Shown here piece by piece: positions 19,003 to 29,603 of a stretch of DNA of 64,000 bases. The notes under the pieces were generated by a model that did not search any database, was not told where the DNA came from, and was given only the letters and a program-made list of their open reading frames with translations. The stretch lies in the NCBI RefSeq assembly GCF_003173715.1, contig NZ_CP029550.1, forward strand, positions 868,001 to 932,000. Direction: 5' to 3'. Each line of letters begins with the position of its first letter. The stretch's first letter is position 1. The position numbers and the translations under genes were made by a program. The stretch comes from Methylobacterium durans. GTDB lineage: Bacteria; Pseudomonadota; Alphaproteobacteria; Rhizobiales; Beijerinckiaceae.

Positions 19003-19028
19003 GCGGCGCCCGCCACGGGGGGCGCCGC
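19003..19028. terminator. Bidirectional hairpin between bamE-like and HAD genes
   Basis: A 9-bp GC stem (GCGGCGCCC pairing with GGGCGCCGC, 8-base loop) between two convergent genes, starting 7 bp after the lipoprotein stop. Confidence 0.55.
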
Positions 19029-19047
19029 ATTCACCGATCGGCCGCGC

Positions 19048-19713
19048 TCAGGCCGCGATGGGCGCGCCCGCAAAGAAACGGGCAATCTCGCCCGGCTCGG
19101 CGAACAGGTGGTCCGGCCCGCTCTCACGGAGCGCGTCCGCCCGGGTATAACCCCAGGTCACCGCCGCGAAGGCGCAGCCCACGGCCCGCGCCGCCTCCGC
19201 ATCCCGGATCTCGTCGCCCACGCTGAGCACGCCCTCGGGCGCGAGGCCGCAGCGGCGGATCAGCGCGGAGAGGCGCCGCGCCTTGCCGAACAGCGAGGCC
19301 CCGCAGGCGTAGGCTTCGACGAGCGCGGCGAGGTCCGGCCCGAGGACGCGGCGCACGTTCGCCTCCGTGTTCGAGCTCAGCACCGCGAGGCGGACCTCCC
19401 GCCGCGCCAGCGCCGTCAGCGCCTCCGGAACGCCCGGGAACAGGCGCATCGCGTCGATGTCGCGGCTCGCCAGCGCGTGCATGTGGCGCGAGATTGCCGG
19501 CAGCTTCCAGAGCGGCACGCCGAGCCGGGCGACGATCTCGCGGGCGCCGAGCGCGCGCAGCGATTCCACCTCCTCCTCGGCGATGCGGCGGAAGCCGTAG
19601 CGGTCGGCCACGCCGTTGATGACCGAGCAGAACCAGGGGAAGCTGTCGGCGAGCGTGCCGTCGAAGTCGAGGACGACGAGGGTGTAGGGCGCGGGCGGGC
19701 GCGCGTCTGTCAT
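19048..19713 (-). CDS. HAD-superfamily hydrolase, phosphoglycolate phosphatase-like
   Basis: A 221-residue HAD phosphatase. Motif I is LDFDGTLADS, with nucleophile D16 and acid D18. Motif II is LAVLSSNTEANV, a Lys falls in SLFGKARRL, and motif IV is VLSVGDEIRDAEAARAVG. Size and cap resemble Gph-type enzymes, but the substrate is not certain. It is convergent with the bamE-like gene and about 35 bp downstream of the sensor-kinase gene on the same strand. Confidence 0.8.
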   Translation of the reverse strand: MTDARPPAPYTLVVLDFDGTLADSFPWFCSVINGVADRYGFRRIAEEEVESLRALGAREIVARLGVPLWKLPAISRHMHALASRDIDAMRLFPGVPEALTALARREVRLAVLSSNTEANVRRVLGPDLAALVEAYACGASLFGKARRLSALIRRCGLAPEGVLSVGDEIRDAEAARAVGCAFAAVTWGYTRADALRESGPDHLFAEPGEIARFFAGAPIAA

Positions 19714-19747
19714 GGCCGGGATTCGGGTCGGGAGGGAGCGGGACGCG

Positions 19748-21646
19748 TCAATAGCGCAGGTTCGCCACCGGGAAGCGCAGGCGCATGACGAGCCCGTCCG
19801 GCGCCCATTCGTGCTCCAGGCTGCCGTCGAGCTGGCCGGCCACGCTGCGCTCGGCCAGCACGGTGCCGAAGCCCCGGCGGCTCGGCGTGTCGGTGATCGC
19901 GGGCCCGCCCGCCTCCGCCCAGGTGAGATGGTAGGTCTCGCCCTCGATCCGCCCCGTCAGCGAAACCGTTCCCGCCTCCGTCGAGAGGCCGCCGTACTTC
20001 ACGGCGTTCGTGGCCTGCTCGTGCATGATCAGCGCGAGCGCGGTCGCGGACCGCTCGCCGACCGGCGCGTCGTCGCCACCGATCGCCACGCGCTCCCGCC
20101 CCTCCTGCGCGTAGGCCGCCATGATAAGGCGCATCAGGCCGAGCAGGGTCTGCCCCGCCACGGTCGGCGCGCTCTCGGGCGAGTGGGGGCGCACGTATTC
20201 GTGGGCCTGGGCCAGCGCGCCGAGGCGCTCGCGGAACGCCTCGACGAAGGGCTTGGCCTGCGGGTCGCTGCGGCCGGTCAGCGCCGCGATGCCGCTCACC
20301 ACCGCGAAGATGTTCTTGATCCGGTGGGACAATTCGCGGATCAGCAGGTCGCGGGCCTCCTCGGCGCGCTTGCGCTCCCGCAGGTCGCGGGTCACCGTCG
20401 CGTAGCCGATCTCGGCGCCGTTCGCGTCGCGGACGGGGAAGATGTTGTAGAGGACCGCGATCCCCTCGCCGGTGCCGAAATGCCGGAAGGCGAGCTCTCC
20501 CTCCCACCAGCCCGACGCCTTGACGGCGGGCAGCACCACCTCGTCGATGATGCGCTGGCTCGCCGGCATGAAGTAGTCGGGGATGCGGGTCTCCCGGGCC
20601 GCGGCGAGATCGGGCAGGCCGACGAGGCGGAGCGCGGCCTCGTTGAGGTGGACGACCCGTCCCGCGAGATCCGTGACGCCGATGAAGTCCTTCGAGGTCT
20701 CGACCACGGCCGCGAGCTTGCGCGCCTCGGTCTCCGCCCGCTTCAGATCCTCGATGTCGGTGCAGGTGCCGAACCAGCGCTCGATGCGGCCGTCCGCGTC
20801 GCGGATCGGCATGGCGCGGCCGAGCGTCCAGCGGTAGGCGCCGGTGTGGTGGCGCAGGCGATATTCGATCTCGTAGGGCTCGCCGGTGGCGAGCGAATGG
20901 CGCCAGCGCGCCCAGGCCCGCTCCTGGTCGTCCGGGTGGAACACGCCGTTCCAGCCCTCGCCGTCCGTCGAGCCGTAAGGGACGCCTGTGAACTCGTACC
21001 AGCGGTCATTGTAATAGTCGTGGAATCCGTCCGGCAGGGTGGTCCAGACCATCTGCGGCATCGCCGCCGCCATCACGCGGAAGCGGCGCTCGCTCGCGGC
21101 GAGTTCCGCCTCGCGGGCGGAGACCGCCTCGAGGGTGCGGCGATGGGCGAGGAGCGCCGAGATCTGGCGCGCCAGGGCGCAGAGCGTCTCGGCTTGCGCG
21201 GGGGTCAGGCCCTGCGGGCGCGGCACCCGGTCGAGGACGCAGAGGGAGCCGAGCGGCAGGCCGTCCGGGCTGCGGATCACGGCGCCGGCGTAGAAGCGCA
21301 TGTACGGCTCGCCGCGCACGAGCGGATTGTCCCGGGTGCGCCGGTCGACGGTCAGATCCGGAAGAACGAGCAGATGCTCCTCGCGGATCGCGTGCGCGCA
21401 GATCGAGCGCTCGATGCTCGTCTCCGAGCAGCCGAAGCCGATCGCCGCCTTGAACCATTGGCGCGCCTCGTCGACGAAGCTGACGAGGGCCACCGGCGCC
21501 TCGCAGACGAGGGCGGCGATCCGCGTCAGGTCGTCGTAGGCTGCCTCCTGCCCGCTATCGAGGATCTTCTGCGCGCGCAGGTCCGCGAGACGTTCGGCCT
21601 CGGTCCAGGCCGGAGGCCGATCGTCGTCCCGAACCTCGGCCGTCAC
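19748..21646 (-). CDS. GAF-PAS-PAS HWE-type sensor histidine kinase
   Basis: A 632-residue cytoplasmic sensor kinase with no membrane segments. The order is a GAF domain (about 20-170; VALVSFVDEARQWFKAAIGF), PAS 1 (about 185-310; QMVWTTLPDGFHDYYNDRWY), PAS 2 (about 320-430), then the kinase core. The phosphoacceptor His lies near residue 440 in RELSHRIKNIFAVVSGI, and the ATPase part has the N-box MHEQATNAVKYGGLS and GFGTVLAE. The kinase core is of the HWE/HisKA_2 type common in Rhizobiales. It starts with GTG at 21646. No response regulator is adjacent, so the partner is elsewhere. The stimulus is unknown. Confidence 0.85.
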   Translation of the reverse strand: MTAEVRDDDRPPAWTEAERLADLRAQKILDSGQEAAYDDLTRIAALVCEAPVALVSFVDEARQWFKAAIGFGCSETSIERSICAHAIREEHLLVLPDLTVDRRTRDNPLVRGEPYMRFYAGAVIRSPDGLPLGSLCVLDRVPRPQGLTPAQAETLCALARQISALLAHRRTLEAVSAREAELAASERRFRVMAAAMPQMVWTTLPDGFHDYYNDRWYEFTGVPYGSTDGEGWNGVFHPDDQERAWARWRHSLATGEPYEIEYRLRHHTGAYRWTLGRAMPIRDADGRIERWFGTCTDIEDLKRAETEARKLAAVVETSKDFIGVTDLAGRVVHLNEAALRLVGLPDLAAARETRIPDYFMPASQRIIDEVVLPAVKASGWWEGELAFRHFGTGEGIAVLYNIFPVRDANGAEIGYATVTRDLRERKRAEEARDLLIRELSHRIKNIFAVVSGIAALTGRSDPQAKPFVEAFRERLGALAQAHEYVRPHSPESAPTVAGQTLLGLMRLIMAAYAQEGRERVAIGGDDAPVGERSATALALIMHEQATNAVKYGGLSTEAGTVSLTGRIEGETYHLTWAEAGGPAITDTPSRRGFGTVLAERSVAGQLDGSLEHEWAPDGLVMRLRFPVANLRY

Positions 21647-21899
21647 GAGTCTGAATCCTTACCCACAGGCGGAAGACATAGGGTGAAACGTGGCCGCGGG
21701 GAAGAACGGGTCGCGCGCCGAGCCGGGGGCGCTCCGACGAAACGCGGACTTGTCCTCACCGGCGAGGCCGCAGGACCGATGCCGCCCGCGCATCCTCGCC
21801 GCGCGGGACGGGACCGGCACGCGCGACGGGACGCGCGTCCCGGGCCCTCACAGCATCGCCCACGATCCGGAGATGATGGGCGATGCCCGCGGGCGATCG

Positions 21900-22990
21900 T
21901 CAGGCGGCCTGCGATTCCGTCAGCGTCGGGTAATCGATGTAGCCCTCGGGGCCCTGCGAGTACCAGGTCCTGGCCACGTCCTTGTTGAAGGGCGCGTCCT
22001 CGGCGATCCGGCGCGGCAGGTCGGGATTGGCGATGAAGGTGCGGCCGAAGGCGATCGCGTCGGCGACGCCCGCGTCGAGGGCGGCCTGCGCCGAGCGCCC
22101 GTCGTAATCCGAATTGAGCACCAGCGGGCCCTCGAAGGCGCGCTTGATGGTCGGCGCCACGGGCGGGTGGTTCGCGGTGCCGAAGGTGCCGTTCGGACCC
22201 GGCTCGCGCAGTTCGAGGAAGGCGATGCCGATGCGCCCGAGCGCCTCGGCGGCCGCGCCGAACAGAGCCTCCGGGTTCGAATCGTCGACGCCCTGGATCG
22301 CGCCGTTCGGCGACAGGCGCACGCCCGTGCGGTCCTTGCCGGCGACATCCGCCACGGCCTGCGTCACCTCCGTGAGCAGGCGGATGCGGTTCTCGATCGC
22401 GCCGCCATAGGCGTCGTCGCGCAGGTTCGAGCCGTCGCGCAGGAACTGGTCGATCAGGTAGCCGTTCGCCGCGTGGATCTGGACGCCGTCGAACCCGGCC
22501 GCAAGGGCGTTGCGGGTGGCGTTCCGGTAATCGCCGAGCAGGCGCGGAATCTCGTCGAGGCGGAGCGGCCGGGCCTCGGCGTAGGGCTTCTTGCCGGCGT
22601 AGGTGTGCGCCGCGTCGGGGGCGGTGGTCGCGGAGGCCGAGACCGGCTTCTCGCCGTCGAGGAAGTCCGGGTGCACGATCCGGCCCATGTGCCAGAGCTG
22701 CGCGACGATGCGGCCGCCGGCCGCGTGCACGGCCTTCACGACCGGCTTCCAGGCCTCGGTCTGCTCGTCCGACCACAGACCCGGCGCGTAGGGCCAGCCA
22801 AGGCCCTCGCGGCTGATGCCGGTCGCCTCCGAGATGATGAGACCGGCGCCGGCGCGCTGCGCGTAGTACTCGGCCATGATCGGCGTCGGGACGTGCCCCG
22901 AGTCGCGCGGCCGCGGGTCAGCGGCGCCATCAGGATGCGGTTCGGCGCCTCGATGGCTCCGAGGCGGATCGGATCGAACAGTGAGGGCAT
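21900..22990 (-). pseudogene. Old Yellow Enzyme alkene reductase (NemA-like), frameshifted
   Basis: An FMN flavoprotein that reduces activated alkenes with NAD(P)H. The N-terminal frame (MPSLFDPIRLGAIEAPNRIL, then MAPLTRGRATR) and a 325-residue downstream frame (MAEYYAQRAGAGLIISEATG onward) are out of register at the run 22896-22899. One more base there gives LTRGRATRGHVPTPIMAEYY and a full 363 residues. The downstream part keeps QLWHMGR, the substrate-binding pair in IHAANGYLIDQF, and FGRTFIANPDLP. Either the frameshift is real and the N-terminal barrel is lost, or it is a homopolymer error. Confidence 0.75.
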
Positions 22991-23164
22991 GAAATCTCTC
23001 TGGAAAGCAGGCCGGCGCCGCACGAAGGGCACGGGCCGATCATCCGTGACCGGGGTCACGCGGTGGCCTGCTACGTGGTCGCTGCGGGCTGCGGCGCCAG
23101 AGGGCCCGCGCCCGCCCGCGTGCGCCTGCGCACACGGTCAGGCTGCGCCCTGCTCGGGCGCCGG

Positions 23165-24267
23165 TCAGGTCCGGGCGACCGCAATCGTGCTGCCGTCCAT
23201 CAGCGTGAAGCGGATTCCCGCGCGCCGAAGCGCGGCGATCGCCATGCGCCGGCTGTTCGCGGCTGCGGCCTCGTTGTTCTCCTCCAGGCGGCGGATGGTC
23301 GAGAAGGACAGACCGCTCGCCTTGGCGAAATCCATCATCGACCAGTCGAGGAGCGCGCGGGCCGCACGCAGGTGCCAACCGGCGACGGCGCTCTCCAACC
23401 CTTCAGCGAGGATCCCCCCGGCCGGCCCGACCGGCATCCGCTCGGGACCAGTGTAGCCCGCCCAGGCGCTGATCCCCCGGTTGCGTCGAGGACCGGCGCG
23501 AAGGTGCCGCGGTAGCGCACGCGCTCGCCGCTTCCGAGGATCTGCGTGTAGAGATAGGTGAAGGGCCGATTTCCCGCCCAAGATTGCACCAGAGGCCCGT
23601 TCCAGTAGCCGTGCTCCTCCGCCGGGATCGCGCACAGCCAGTCGTCGTGGAACGCCTCGAGACGCCGGCCGGTGAGTTCCAGCAATTCGGGTGGGTACGG
23701 ATCGAAGGGATCCAACGGGATATGCGCGAAGTAGGCGCCCGTCTCCTGGAACAGGCTCCGGCGGCGGCGCAGCTCGATCTCGCGCGCCTGCCCGATCCTC
23801 TCCCTGTCGGAGATGTCGATGACGAGCCCGGCCGCTCCGATCGGTCGCCCGTCCGGCGCGTGGTAGGTCTCGCTGTGGCCGAGCAGCGTGCGCACCGATC
23901 CGTCGGGGCCGATCACGCGGAAGCGGCGATCACTCAGGATGCCCTCGCGCATCGTGCCCAGCGCGAGCTCGACGGACGGCCGGTCCGCCGGGTGAATGGC
24001 GGCGAGAAACGCGCCCAGGCTCGGCCGCACGATGCCGGGCTCGAGGCCGAGGAGTCGAAAGAGGCCCGGCGACCAGACGTGAGCCTCGGTCGCGAAGGTC
24101 CAGCCCCAGTTTCCGGTCAGTCCGAAGCTCTCGATCCGGCGCAGCATCTCGCGCGACGAGAAGGCGAGCCGCGCGGTGCTCGCCACGGGCAAGTCGTCGG
24201 AAATATAACTTTCAGTTGTATAAGGGCTCCCGCGCCGGGGTGGGAAGCCATCGTTCCCGTCATTCAT
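23165..24267 (-). pseudogene. PAS-domain regulator with C-terminal HTH, frameshifted
   Basis: Two frames form one protein of 367 residues. The N-terminal part has a PAS/PAC sensor region (NWGWTFATEAHVWSPGLFRL, AAIHPADRPSVELALG, RRFRVIGPDGSVRTLLGHSE, VIDISDRERI) and a second PAS-like stretch. The C-terminal part has an XRE-type helix-turn-helix (ARALLDWSMMDFAKASGLSF, STIRRLEENN) and ends with the FTLMDGSTIAV strand. The break is at the C-run 23474-23478; one more base restores the frame. It resembles sensory one-component regulators; ligand and targets are unknown. Confidence 0.65.
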
Positions 24268-24506
24268 GCGGGAGACCCGCCCTGCGATAGATCTCACACC
24301 TCGCGTGGAGCATCGTTTCGCTAACCTGACATTGCCGAACCTGTCCGACGTCGCGCGACGTCGTCGGTCTGGAGCCTTCGGTACATTCCTTGACGCTGGA
24401 TGCAGCCGGCCGCCGCGGACGGATACGTGCAGGATTTACCTATGATAAAAGCGTGACCTTAAATCGCTGAAAAAGCAATCCGGCGCATCGCGTCCGCGCA
24501 CCCACG

Positions 24507-24536
24507 AAAAAGCGCGCCCGCCGGTGACGGGCGCGC
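24507..24536 (-). terminator. Rho-independent terminator downstream of hppA
   Basis: On the minus strand a 9-bp GC stem (GCGCGCCCG pairing with CGGGCGCGC, 7-base loop) is followed directly by five T residues. It is the best intrinsic terminator in the window and faces transcripts leaving hppA. Confidence 0.8.
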
Positions 24537-24610
24537 CGTTGTTGCCGCCCGCGCATTTTCGAGCGGAGCGGATATCGGTTCGCGTACAGAAAGCGCCCTC
24601 TATCGAGAGC

Positions 24611-24653
24611 TTGGAGCGGCCTTCCTGATCCGGGGATCCGGAAGCCGCTCCAA
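24611..24653 (-). terminator. Hairpin just after the hppA stop
   Basis: TTGGAGCGGC-C-TTCC pairs with GGAAGCCGCTCCAA with a one-base bulge, 8 bp beyond the hppA stop. It has no T-run; it may stabilise the mRNA 3' end or act with the terminator at 24507-24536. Confidence 0.5.
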
Positions 24654-24660
24654 GGATCGC

Positions 24661-26808
24661 TCAGCTGTGGGCGAGGACAGCCAGCAGCAGCAGGGCGATG
24701 ATGTTGGTGATCTTGATCGCCGGGTTCACGGCGGGGCCGGCCGTGTCCTTGTAGGGGTCGCCGACCGTGTCGCCGGTCACCGCCGCCTTGTGGGCGTCCG
24801 AGCCCTTGCCGCCGTGGTGCCCGTCCTCGATGAACTTCTTGGCATTGTCCCAGGCGCCGCCGCCGGAGGTCATCGAGATCGCGACGTAGAGGCCCGTGAT
24901 GATGACGCCGAGCAGCATCGCGCCCACCGTGGCGAAGGCCTGCGCCTTGCCGGCGATCGCCTGGATGACGAAGAACAGCACGATCGGCGAGAGGACAGGC
25001 AGCAGCGAGGGCACCACCATCTCCTTGATGGCGGCCCGGGTCAGCATGTCGACGGCGCGGCCGTAATCGGGCCTGTCGCGCCCCTCCATGATGCCGGGCT
25101 TCTCGCGGAACTGGCGCCGCACCTCCTCGACCACCGCGCTGGCCGCGCGGCCGACCGCCGTCATGGCGATGCCGCCGAACAGGTACGGGATCAGGCCGCC
25201 GAGCAGCAGGCCGACGACGACGTAGGGGTTCGAGAGCGAGAAATCGACCGAGACGCCCTGGAAGAAGCGGTACTGGGTCGGGCTCGCATTGGCGATGAAG
25301 TAGTTCAGGTCCGAGGTGTAGGCGGCGAACAGCACGAGCGCGCCGAGGCCCGCCGAGCCGATCGCGTAGCCCTTGGTGACCGCCTTGGTGGTGTTGCCGA
25401 CCGCGTCGAGGGCGTCCGTCGACTTGCGGACCTCGGAGGGCAGGCCCGCCATCTCGGCGATGCCGCCCGCGTTGTCCGTCACCGGCCCGAACGCGTCGAG
25501 GGCCACGATGAAGCCCGCCAGCGCCAGCATCGCGGTGACCGCGATGGCGATGCCGAAGAGGCCGGCCAGCGCGTAGGTGCCGATGATGCCGGCGACGATC
25601 ACGATGGCCGGCAGGGCCGTCGATTCGAGGGAGATCGCGAGGCCCTGGATCACGTTGGTGCCGTGGCCGGTGACCGACGAATCGGCGATCGACTTCACCG
25701 GGCGATAGTTCGTGCCGGTGTAGTATTCGGTGATGACGACGATCAGCGCCGTGATGGCGAGGCCGATCACCGCGCAGCCGAGCAGGCCGCCCGAGGTGAA
25801 GGTCTGGCCGGTGCTGGTCTTGAACTCGGTGGCGAAGCCGCCGAACAGGGCGTAGTTCACGGCGGCGATCGCGCCGATCGAGAGGACGCCTGCCGCGATC
25901 AGGCCCTTGTAGAGCGCGCCCATGATCGACTGGTTCGCCCCGAGCCGGACCGCGTAGGTGCCGGCGATCGAGGTGAGGATGCAGGCCGAGCCGATGGCCA
26001 GCGGGTAGATCATCATCGCCTCGAGGACGTTGCGTCCCCCGACCTCGGTCTGGCCCGCGAAGAAGATCGCGGCGAGCACCATCGTGGCGACGACGGTGAC
26101 GGCGTAGGTCTCGAACAGGTCGGCCGCCATGCCGGCGCAGTCGCCGACATTGTCGCCGACGTTGTCGGCGATGGTGGCGGGGTTGCGCGGGTCGTCCTCC
26201 GGGATTCCGGCCTCGACCTTGCCGACGAGGTCGCCGCCGACATCCGCGCCCTTGGTGAAGATGCCGCCGCCGAGGCGGGCGAAGATCGAGATCAGCGAGG
26301 CGCCGAAGCCGAGGGCGACCAGCGCGTCGATGACCTCGCGGCTCGCGGGCGCGAGACCGGCGAAGCGGGTCAGGTAAGTGTAGTAGAGCGCGACCCCGAG
26401 CAGGGCGAGGCCGGCGACCAGCATGCCGGTGACCGCCCCCGACTTGAAGGCGACCTCAAGGCCGCCGCCGAGCGAGGTCGACGCGGCCTGCGCGGTGCGG
26501 ACGTTCGCCCGCACGGACACGTTCATGCCGATGAAGCCGGCCGCGCCCGAGAGCACCGCACCGACGAGGAAGCCGACCGCCACCTTGATCCCGAGGAAAT
26601 AGGCGAGCGCGACGAACAGGATGATGCCGACGATTCCGATGGTGGTGTACTGGCGGCGGAGATAGGCCTGCGCGCCCTCGGCGATCGCCCCCGCGATCTC
26701 CTGCATGCGCTGGGTCCCGGCGTCTCGCTTCATCACGTCGTTGATCGTGACGATTCCGTAGGCGACGGCGCAGAGCCCGCCCAGGATGATCAGCAGCAAT
26801 GCGGTCAT
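24661..26808 (-). CDS. hppA: K+-insensitive H+-translocating pyrophosphatase
   Basis: A 715-residue integral membrane pump that couples pyrophosphate hydrolysis to proton export, with about 16 membrane segments. The PPi-binding loop [20 protein letters not shown] and the Asp-rich [19 protein letters not shown] are intact. [10 protein letters not shown] has Lys at the position that separates K+-independent from K+-dependent enzymes. A second acidic motif lies near the C-terminus ([16 protein letters not shown], then [14 protein letters not shown]). It is monocistronic with terminators downstream. Confidence 0.96.
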   Translation of the reverse strand: MTALLLIILGGLCAVAYGIVTINDVMKRDAGTQRMQEIAGAIAEGAQAYLRRQYTTIGIVGIILFVALAYFLGIKVAVGFLVGAVLSGAAGFIGMNVSVRANVRTAQAASTSLGGGLEVAFKSGAVTGMLVAGLALLGVALYYTYLTRFAGLAPASREVIDALVALGFGASLISIFARLGGGIFTKGADVGGDLVGKVEAGIPEDDPRNPATIADNVGDNVGDCAGMAADLFETYAVTVVATMVLAAIFFAGQTEVGGRNVLEAMMIYPLAIGSACILTSIAGTYAVRLGANQSIMGALYKGLIAAGVLSIGAIAAVNYALFGGFATEFKTSTGQTFTSGGLLGCAVIGLAITALIVVITEYYTGTNYRPVKSIADSSVTGHGTNVIQGLAISLESTALPAIVIVAGIIGTYALAGLFGIAIAVTAMLALAGFIVALDAFGPVTDNAGGIAEMAGLPSEVRKSTDALDAVGNTTKAVTKGYAIGSAGLGALVLFAAYTSDLNYFIANASPTQYRFFQGVSVDFSLSNPYVVVGLLLGGLIPYLFGGIAMTAVGRAASAVVEEVRRQFREKPGIMEGRDRPDYGRAVDMLTRAAIKEMVVPSLLPVLSPIVLFFVIQAIAGKAQAFATVGAMLLGVIITGLYVAISMTSGGGAWDNAKKFIEDGHHGGKGSDAHKAAVTGDTVGDPYKDTAGPAVNPAIKITNIIALLLLAVLAHS

Positions 26809-27141
26809 TCATCCGTCCTTGGGGTTATGGTGCCTGGCTTGGGCTTGTTTCTCCGAGCTTGGCCGGGCCGGCCATGGGACGCGACGCTCGGGGCTTGATG
26901 CCTTCCTCCCCGGAAGTGCGTGACCTGATTGCCAAACTTCGCGGCTCAGCGCAAACAGCGCGTACCCTTTCGAACAGCGGATATTGCTGCAGCGCAAAAT
27001 TATTCAGTATCCGGACCATGATCGCGATCAACGCGGGCCGGTCGCGATCGTGATCGCCCGGGCGGCGCCGCAAGCCCCGATTGCGATTGCAGGCGGCCGG
27101 CGCAATGCTAATCAGTGGTTGCGTCAGTGCCGGGGGAGAGG
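26809..27141. other. Intergenic region between divergent genes
   Basis: This 333-bp stretch separates hppA from a small rightward gene and must hold both promoters. No coding frame or RNA stands out. A GATCGCGATC palindrome lies near 27018 and a related copy near 27046. Confidence 0.35.
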
Positions 27142-27450
27142 ATGAGCAGCGATCAGGTCGCGCGGCTGGCCGCCACGATCGAGACCCTGACCAAGGCCGT
27201 CCAGTTCCTCCTCGCCGAGCGGATCAGCGACCAGCCCGAGGACATCCGGGAGGACCTGCTCACCCTGCTGCAGCGCTCGTTCGCGACGCCCGATCCGCGG
27301 ACCGGAGCGCCGACGGGCCGGGTCTCGCAGGCCGACCTCGCCCTCTGGATGCCGGTGGTCGCCGCCGCGCTGATGGACGACGTGCGCGCCCAGCTCGGGA
27401 TGGGCCCGCGGGGCCTTCCGCCGGAGCCGCCGCTCCCGGACCGGCGATGA
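27142..27450 (+). CDS. Small hypothetical protein
   Basis: A 102-residue soluble protein I do not recognise. Residues about 1-55 look helical (VARLAATIETLTKAVQFLLA, ERISDQPEDIREDLLTLLQR), then a VSQADLALWMPVVAAALMDD helix and a Pro-rich tail. GGGAGAG sits 4 bp before the ATG at 27142. Codon use matches the neighbours. It is convergent with thiL, with 18 bp between the stops. Confidence 0.6.
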   Translation: MSSDQVARLAATIETLTKAVQFLLAERISDQPEDIREDLLTLLQRSFATPDPRTGAPTGRVSQADLALWMPVVAAALMDDVRAQLGMGPRGLPPEPPLPDRR

Positions 27451-27468
27451 GACCGGCGCCCGCACCCT

Positions 27469-28470
27469 TCAGAAATGGCTGAAGGATCCGGCACTTAGGC
27501 TCCGGGAGACGCCCTCTTCCGTCGTGAAGATCGGTGGTCCCTCCCCGGCTCCGACTACGCCGATGACGGCGACCGGCACGCCGGCCGCCGCCGCCTCGGC
27601 CCGGAAGGCGGCCTCCGCACCGGGCGGGACCGTGCACAGGATCTCGTAATCGTCACCGCCCGTAAGCGCCGTGTCGAGGAGCGCAGGGTCGGCCGCGAGC
27701 GCCAGACGCGCGGCCGGAGACAGCGGGACGTCCGCCTCGCGGATCTCGGCCCGGCGGCCGCCCCCCATCATCTTGGCGAGATCGCCGGCCAGGCCATCCG
27801 AGACGTCCATCGCGGCGCTGGCGTAGCGGCGCAGCAGCGGCGCGAGGGTGAGTCGCGGGCGCGGGTGCAGGTAGCGGTCGAGCAGGACGGCGCGGGCGTC
27901 GGACTCCAGTCGCGCCAGCGCGGCGCCCGCCGGCGCAAGCCGCAGGGCGAGCCCGAGGGCCGCGTCCCCGATCGTCCCGCTGACGCAGACCCGGTCGCCG
28001 ACCCGCGCGCCCTGCCGCCGGACCATGGTGCCGGAGGGCAGCTCGCCGAGGGCCGTGATGCCGATGAAGGCGGGCCCCGCGGCCCGGACCGTGTCGCCGC
28101 CGAGGAGCGGACACCCGAAGGCGGACGCGGCCTCCGCGAGGCCCGCGCTGAAGCCGGCGAGCCACGCCTCGGTCCAGTCCGGCGCCAAGCCGAGGCTCAG
28201 CAGGTAGGCGCGGGGCGCCGCTCCCTTGGCCGCGAGGTCGGAGAGATTCACGCCGAGCGCCTTGCGGGCCACCGATTCCGGCGGATCCTCGGGGAAGTAG
28301 TGGACGCCCGCCACGATGGCGTCGGCGGTGAGGACGAGATCGTGGCCCGGCCGCGGGGTCAGGCTCGCCGCGTCGTCACGCAGGCCGTCCGCCCCCTCCC
28401 CCGCCAGCGGCGCGAAATAGCGCGCGATCAGCGCGTCCTCGCCCGGACGGTCGGGCGCGGCCGCGCTCAC
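27469..28470 (-). CDS. thiL: Thiamine-monophosphate kinase
   Basis: A 333-residue ATP-dependent kinase making thiamine diphosphate from thiamine phosphate. It shows the AIR-synthase-type N-terminal motifs (DDAASLTPRPGHDLVLTADA, GVHYFPEDPP), VARKALGVNLSDLAAKGAAP, PLLGGDTVR, SAAMDVSDGL and TGGDDYEILC. The start is the GTG at 28470, which overlaps the nusB stop by 4 bp. It is the last gene of the nrdR-rib-nusB operon. Confidence 0.92.
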   Translation of the reverse strand: MSAAAPDRPGEDALIARYFAPLAGEGADGLRDDAASLTPRPGHDLVLTADAIVAGVHYFPEDPPESVARKALGVNLSDLAAKGAAPRAYLLSLGLAPDWTEAWLAGFSAGLAEAASAFGCPLLGGDTVRAAGPAFIGITALGELPSGTMVRRQGARVGDRVCVSGTIGDAALGLALRLAPAGAALARLESDARAVLLDRYLHPRPRLTLAPLLRRYASAAMDVSDGLAGDLAKMMGGGRRAEIREADVPLSPAARLALAADPALLDTALTGGDDYEILCTVPPGAEAAFRAEAAAAGVPVAVIGVVGAGEGPPIFTTEEGVSRSLSAGSFSHF

Positions 28471-28952
28471 CCGCGCTTCGCGCCGGCGAGCTCGTCGCTC
28501 CGCGTGCCGCGCGCCACCTTGTCGAGCACGGCGTTGACGAGGCCGGGCTCGTCGCCGGCGTAGAAGCTGTGGGCGACGTCGACATATTCCGAGATCGCCG
28601 CGCGGGCCGGCACGTCGTGCCGGAACATCAGCTCGTAGGCGCCCGCGCGCAGGATCGCGCGGAGCACCGCCTCGATCCGCTTCAGCGGCCAACCCTGCGT
28701 CAGCGCCTTGTCGATCTGCGGATCGATCGTCCGCTGCTCCTCGACGATCCCGCGCAGGAGGTCGCGGAAGAAGGCGGTCTCGGCGGGCGGGTGCGCCACG
28801 CCGTCCACCTCCTGGCCGATCCAGAAGACCTCGAACTCGGCGAGCGCGTCGAGGACGCCCTTGCCCGAGATCTCCATGTCGTAGAGGGCCTGCACCACGG
28901 CGAGCCGGGCGCCGCTGCGCTCCTTGATCTTCGTCTCCCGGTCGTTCGTCAT
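28467..28952 (-). CDS. nusB: Transcription antitermination factor NusB
   Basis: A 161-residue all-helical NusB, which binds BoxA RNA with NusE (ribosomal protein S10) in rRNA antitermination. Motifs include [20 protein letters not shown] near the start and a C-terminal [18 protein letters not shown], then [14 protein letters not shown] residues ([12 protein letters not shown]). The start overlaps the ribH stop by 4 bp, giving coupled translation. Confidence 0.93.
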   Translation of the reverse strand: MTNDRETKIKERSGARLAVVQALYDMEISGKGVLDALAEFEVFWIGQEVDGVAHPPAETAFFRDLLRGIVEEQRTIDPQIDKALTQGWPLKRIEAVLRAILRAGAYELMFRHDVPARAAISEYVDVAHSFYAGDEPGLVNAVLDKVARGTRSDELAGAKRG

Positions 28953-29470
28953 GCCTCCACTCCCGCGACGGAGCCGGCCTCGGCGGCGCGTTTCAGGGCG
29001 AGGATGGCGAGGGCCGCCTCGGCCGCTCCACCACCCTTGTTCATCTCCGCGACGCGGGCGCGTGCCAGGGCCTGCGCCTCGGTCTCGACGGTCAGGATGC
29101 CGTTGCCGAGCGGGAGCCGCAGGGCGACCGACAGGTCCATCAGCGCGCGGGCGCTCTCGCCCGCCACGATGTCGTAATGGCCGGTCTCGCCGCGGATCAC
29201 GCAGCCGAGGGCCACGACGGCGTCGTAGGGTTCGCCCGCGCGCTCGGCGGCTTCCAGCAGGATCGCCATCGTTCCGGGAATCTCCAGGGCGCCCGGGACG
29301 GTGACGGTGACGGCCCGCGCACCGGCCGCGGCGATCGCGGCGTGCGCCCCCGCGAGGAGTTCGTCGGCGATGTGATCGTAGAACCGGGCCTCGACCACGA
29401 GGATGCGGGCATCCCGCAGCACGGGCGCGGGGCCCGACTCGCGGCGCGGTGTGTTCGGCGTCGAAACCAT
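28949..29470 (-). CDS. ribH: 6,7-dimethyl-8-ribityllumazine synthase
   Basis: A 173-residue lumazine synthase, the next-to-last step of riboflavin synthesis. Diagnostic stretches are [60 protein letters not shown] and [17 protein letters not shown]. The ATG at 29470 starts the conserved region; the open frame upstream is unrelated. It overlaps nusB by 4 bp and is 133 bp from ribE. Confidence 0.94.
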   Translation of the reverse strand: MVSTPNTPRRESGPAPVLRDARILVVEARFYDHIADELLAGAHAAIAAAGARAVTVTVPGALEIPGTMAILLEAAERAGEPYDAVVALGCVIRGETGHYDIVAGESARALMDLSVALRLPLGNGILTVETEAQALARARVAEMNKGGGAAEAALAILALKRAAEAGSVAGVEA

Positions 29471-29603
29471 CAGGGCCTTCGTCGATGGAGCGTCCAGTGC
29501 GCCGCGGGTTCGGGCGGGCCGGCGCGGCCTGCGGCGGGTGGCGAGCGATAGACCGAAGGCAGCCCCTTCACAAGCGGCGGGACGCCGCCCCGAGCCCTGG
29601 CAA

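Larger units (their letters stand above)
24268..24660. other. Intergenic with two hairpins, no gene
   Basis: This 393-bp stretch lies between the hppA stop and the start region of the PAS-HTH gene. It holds the two hppA-side terminators listed separately and no credible coding frame. Confidence 0.45.

Noticed and set aside
28949..29603. FMN riboswitch before the riboflavin genes
   Set aside because: The gap between ribE and ribH shows no conserved RFN-element pairing, and the operon is read through from nrdR with overlapping genes.
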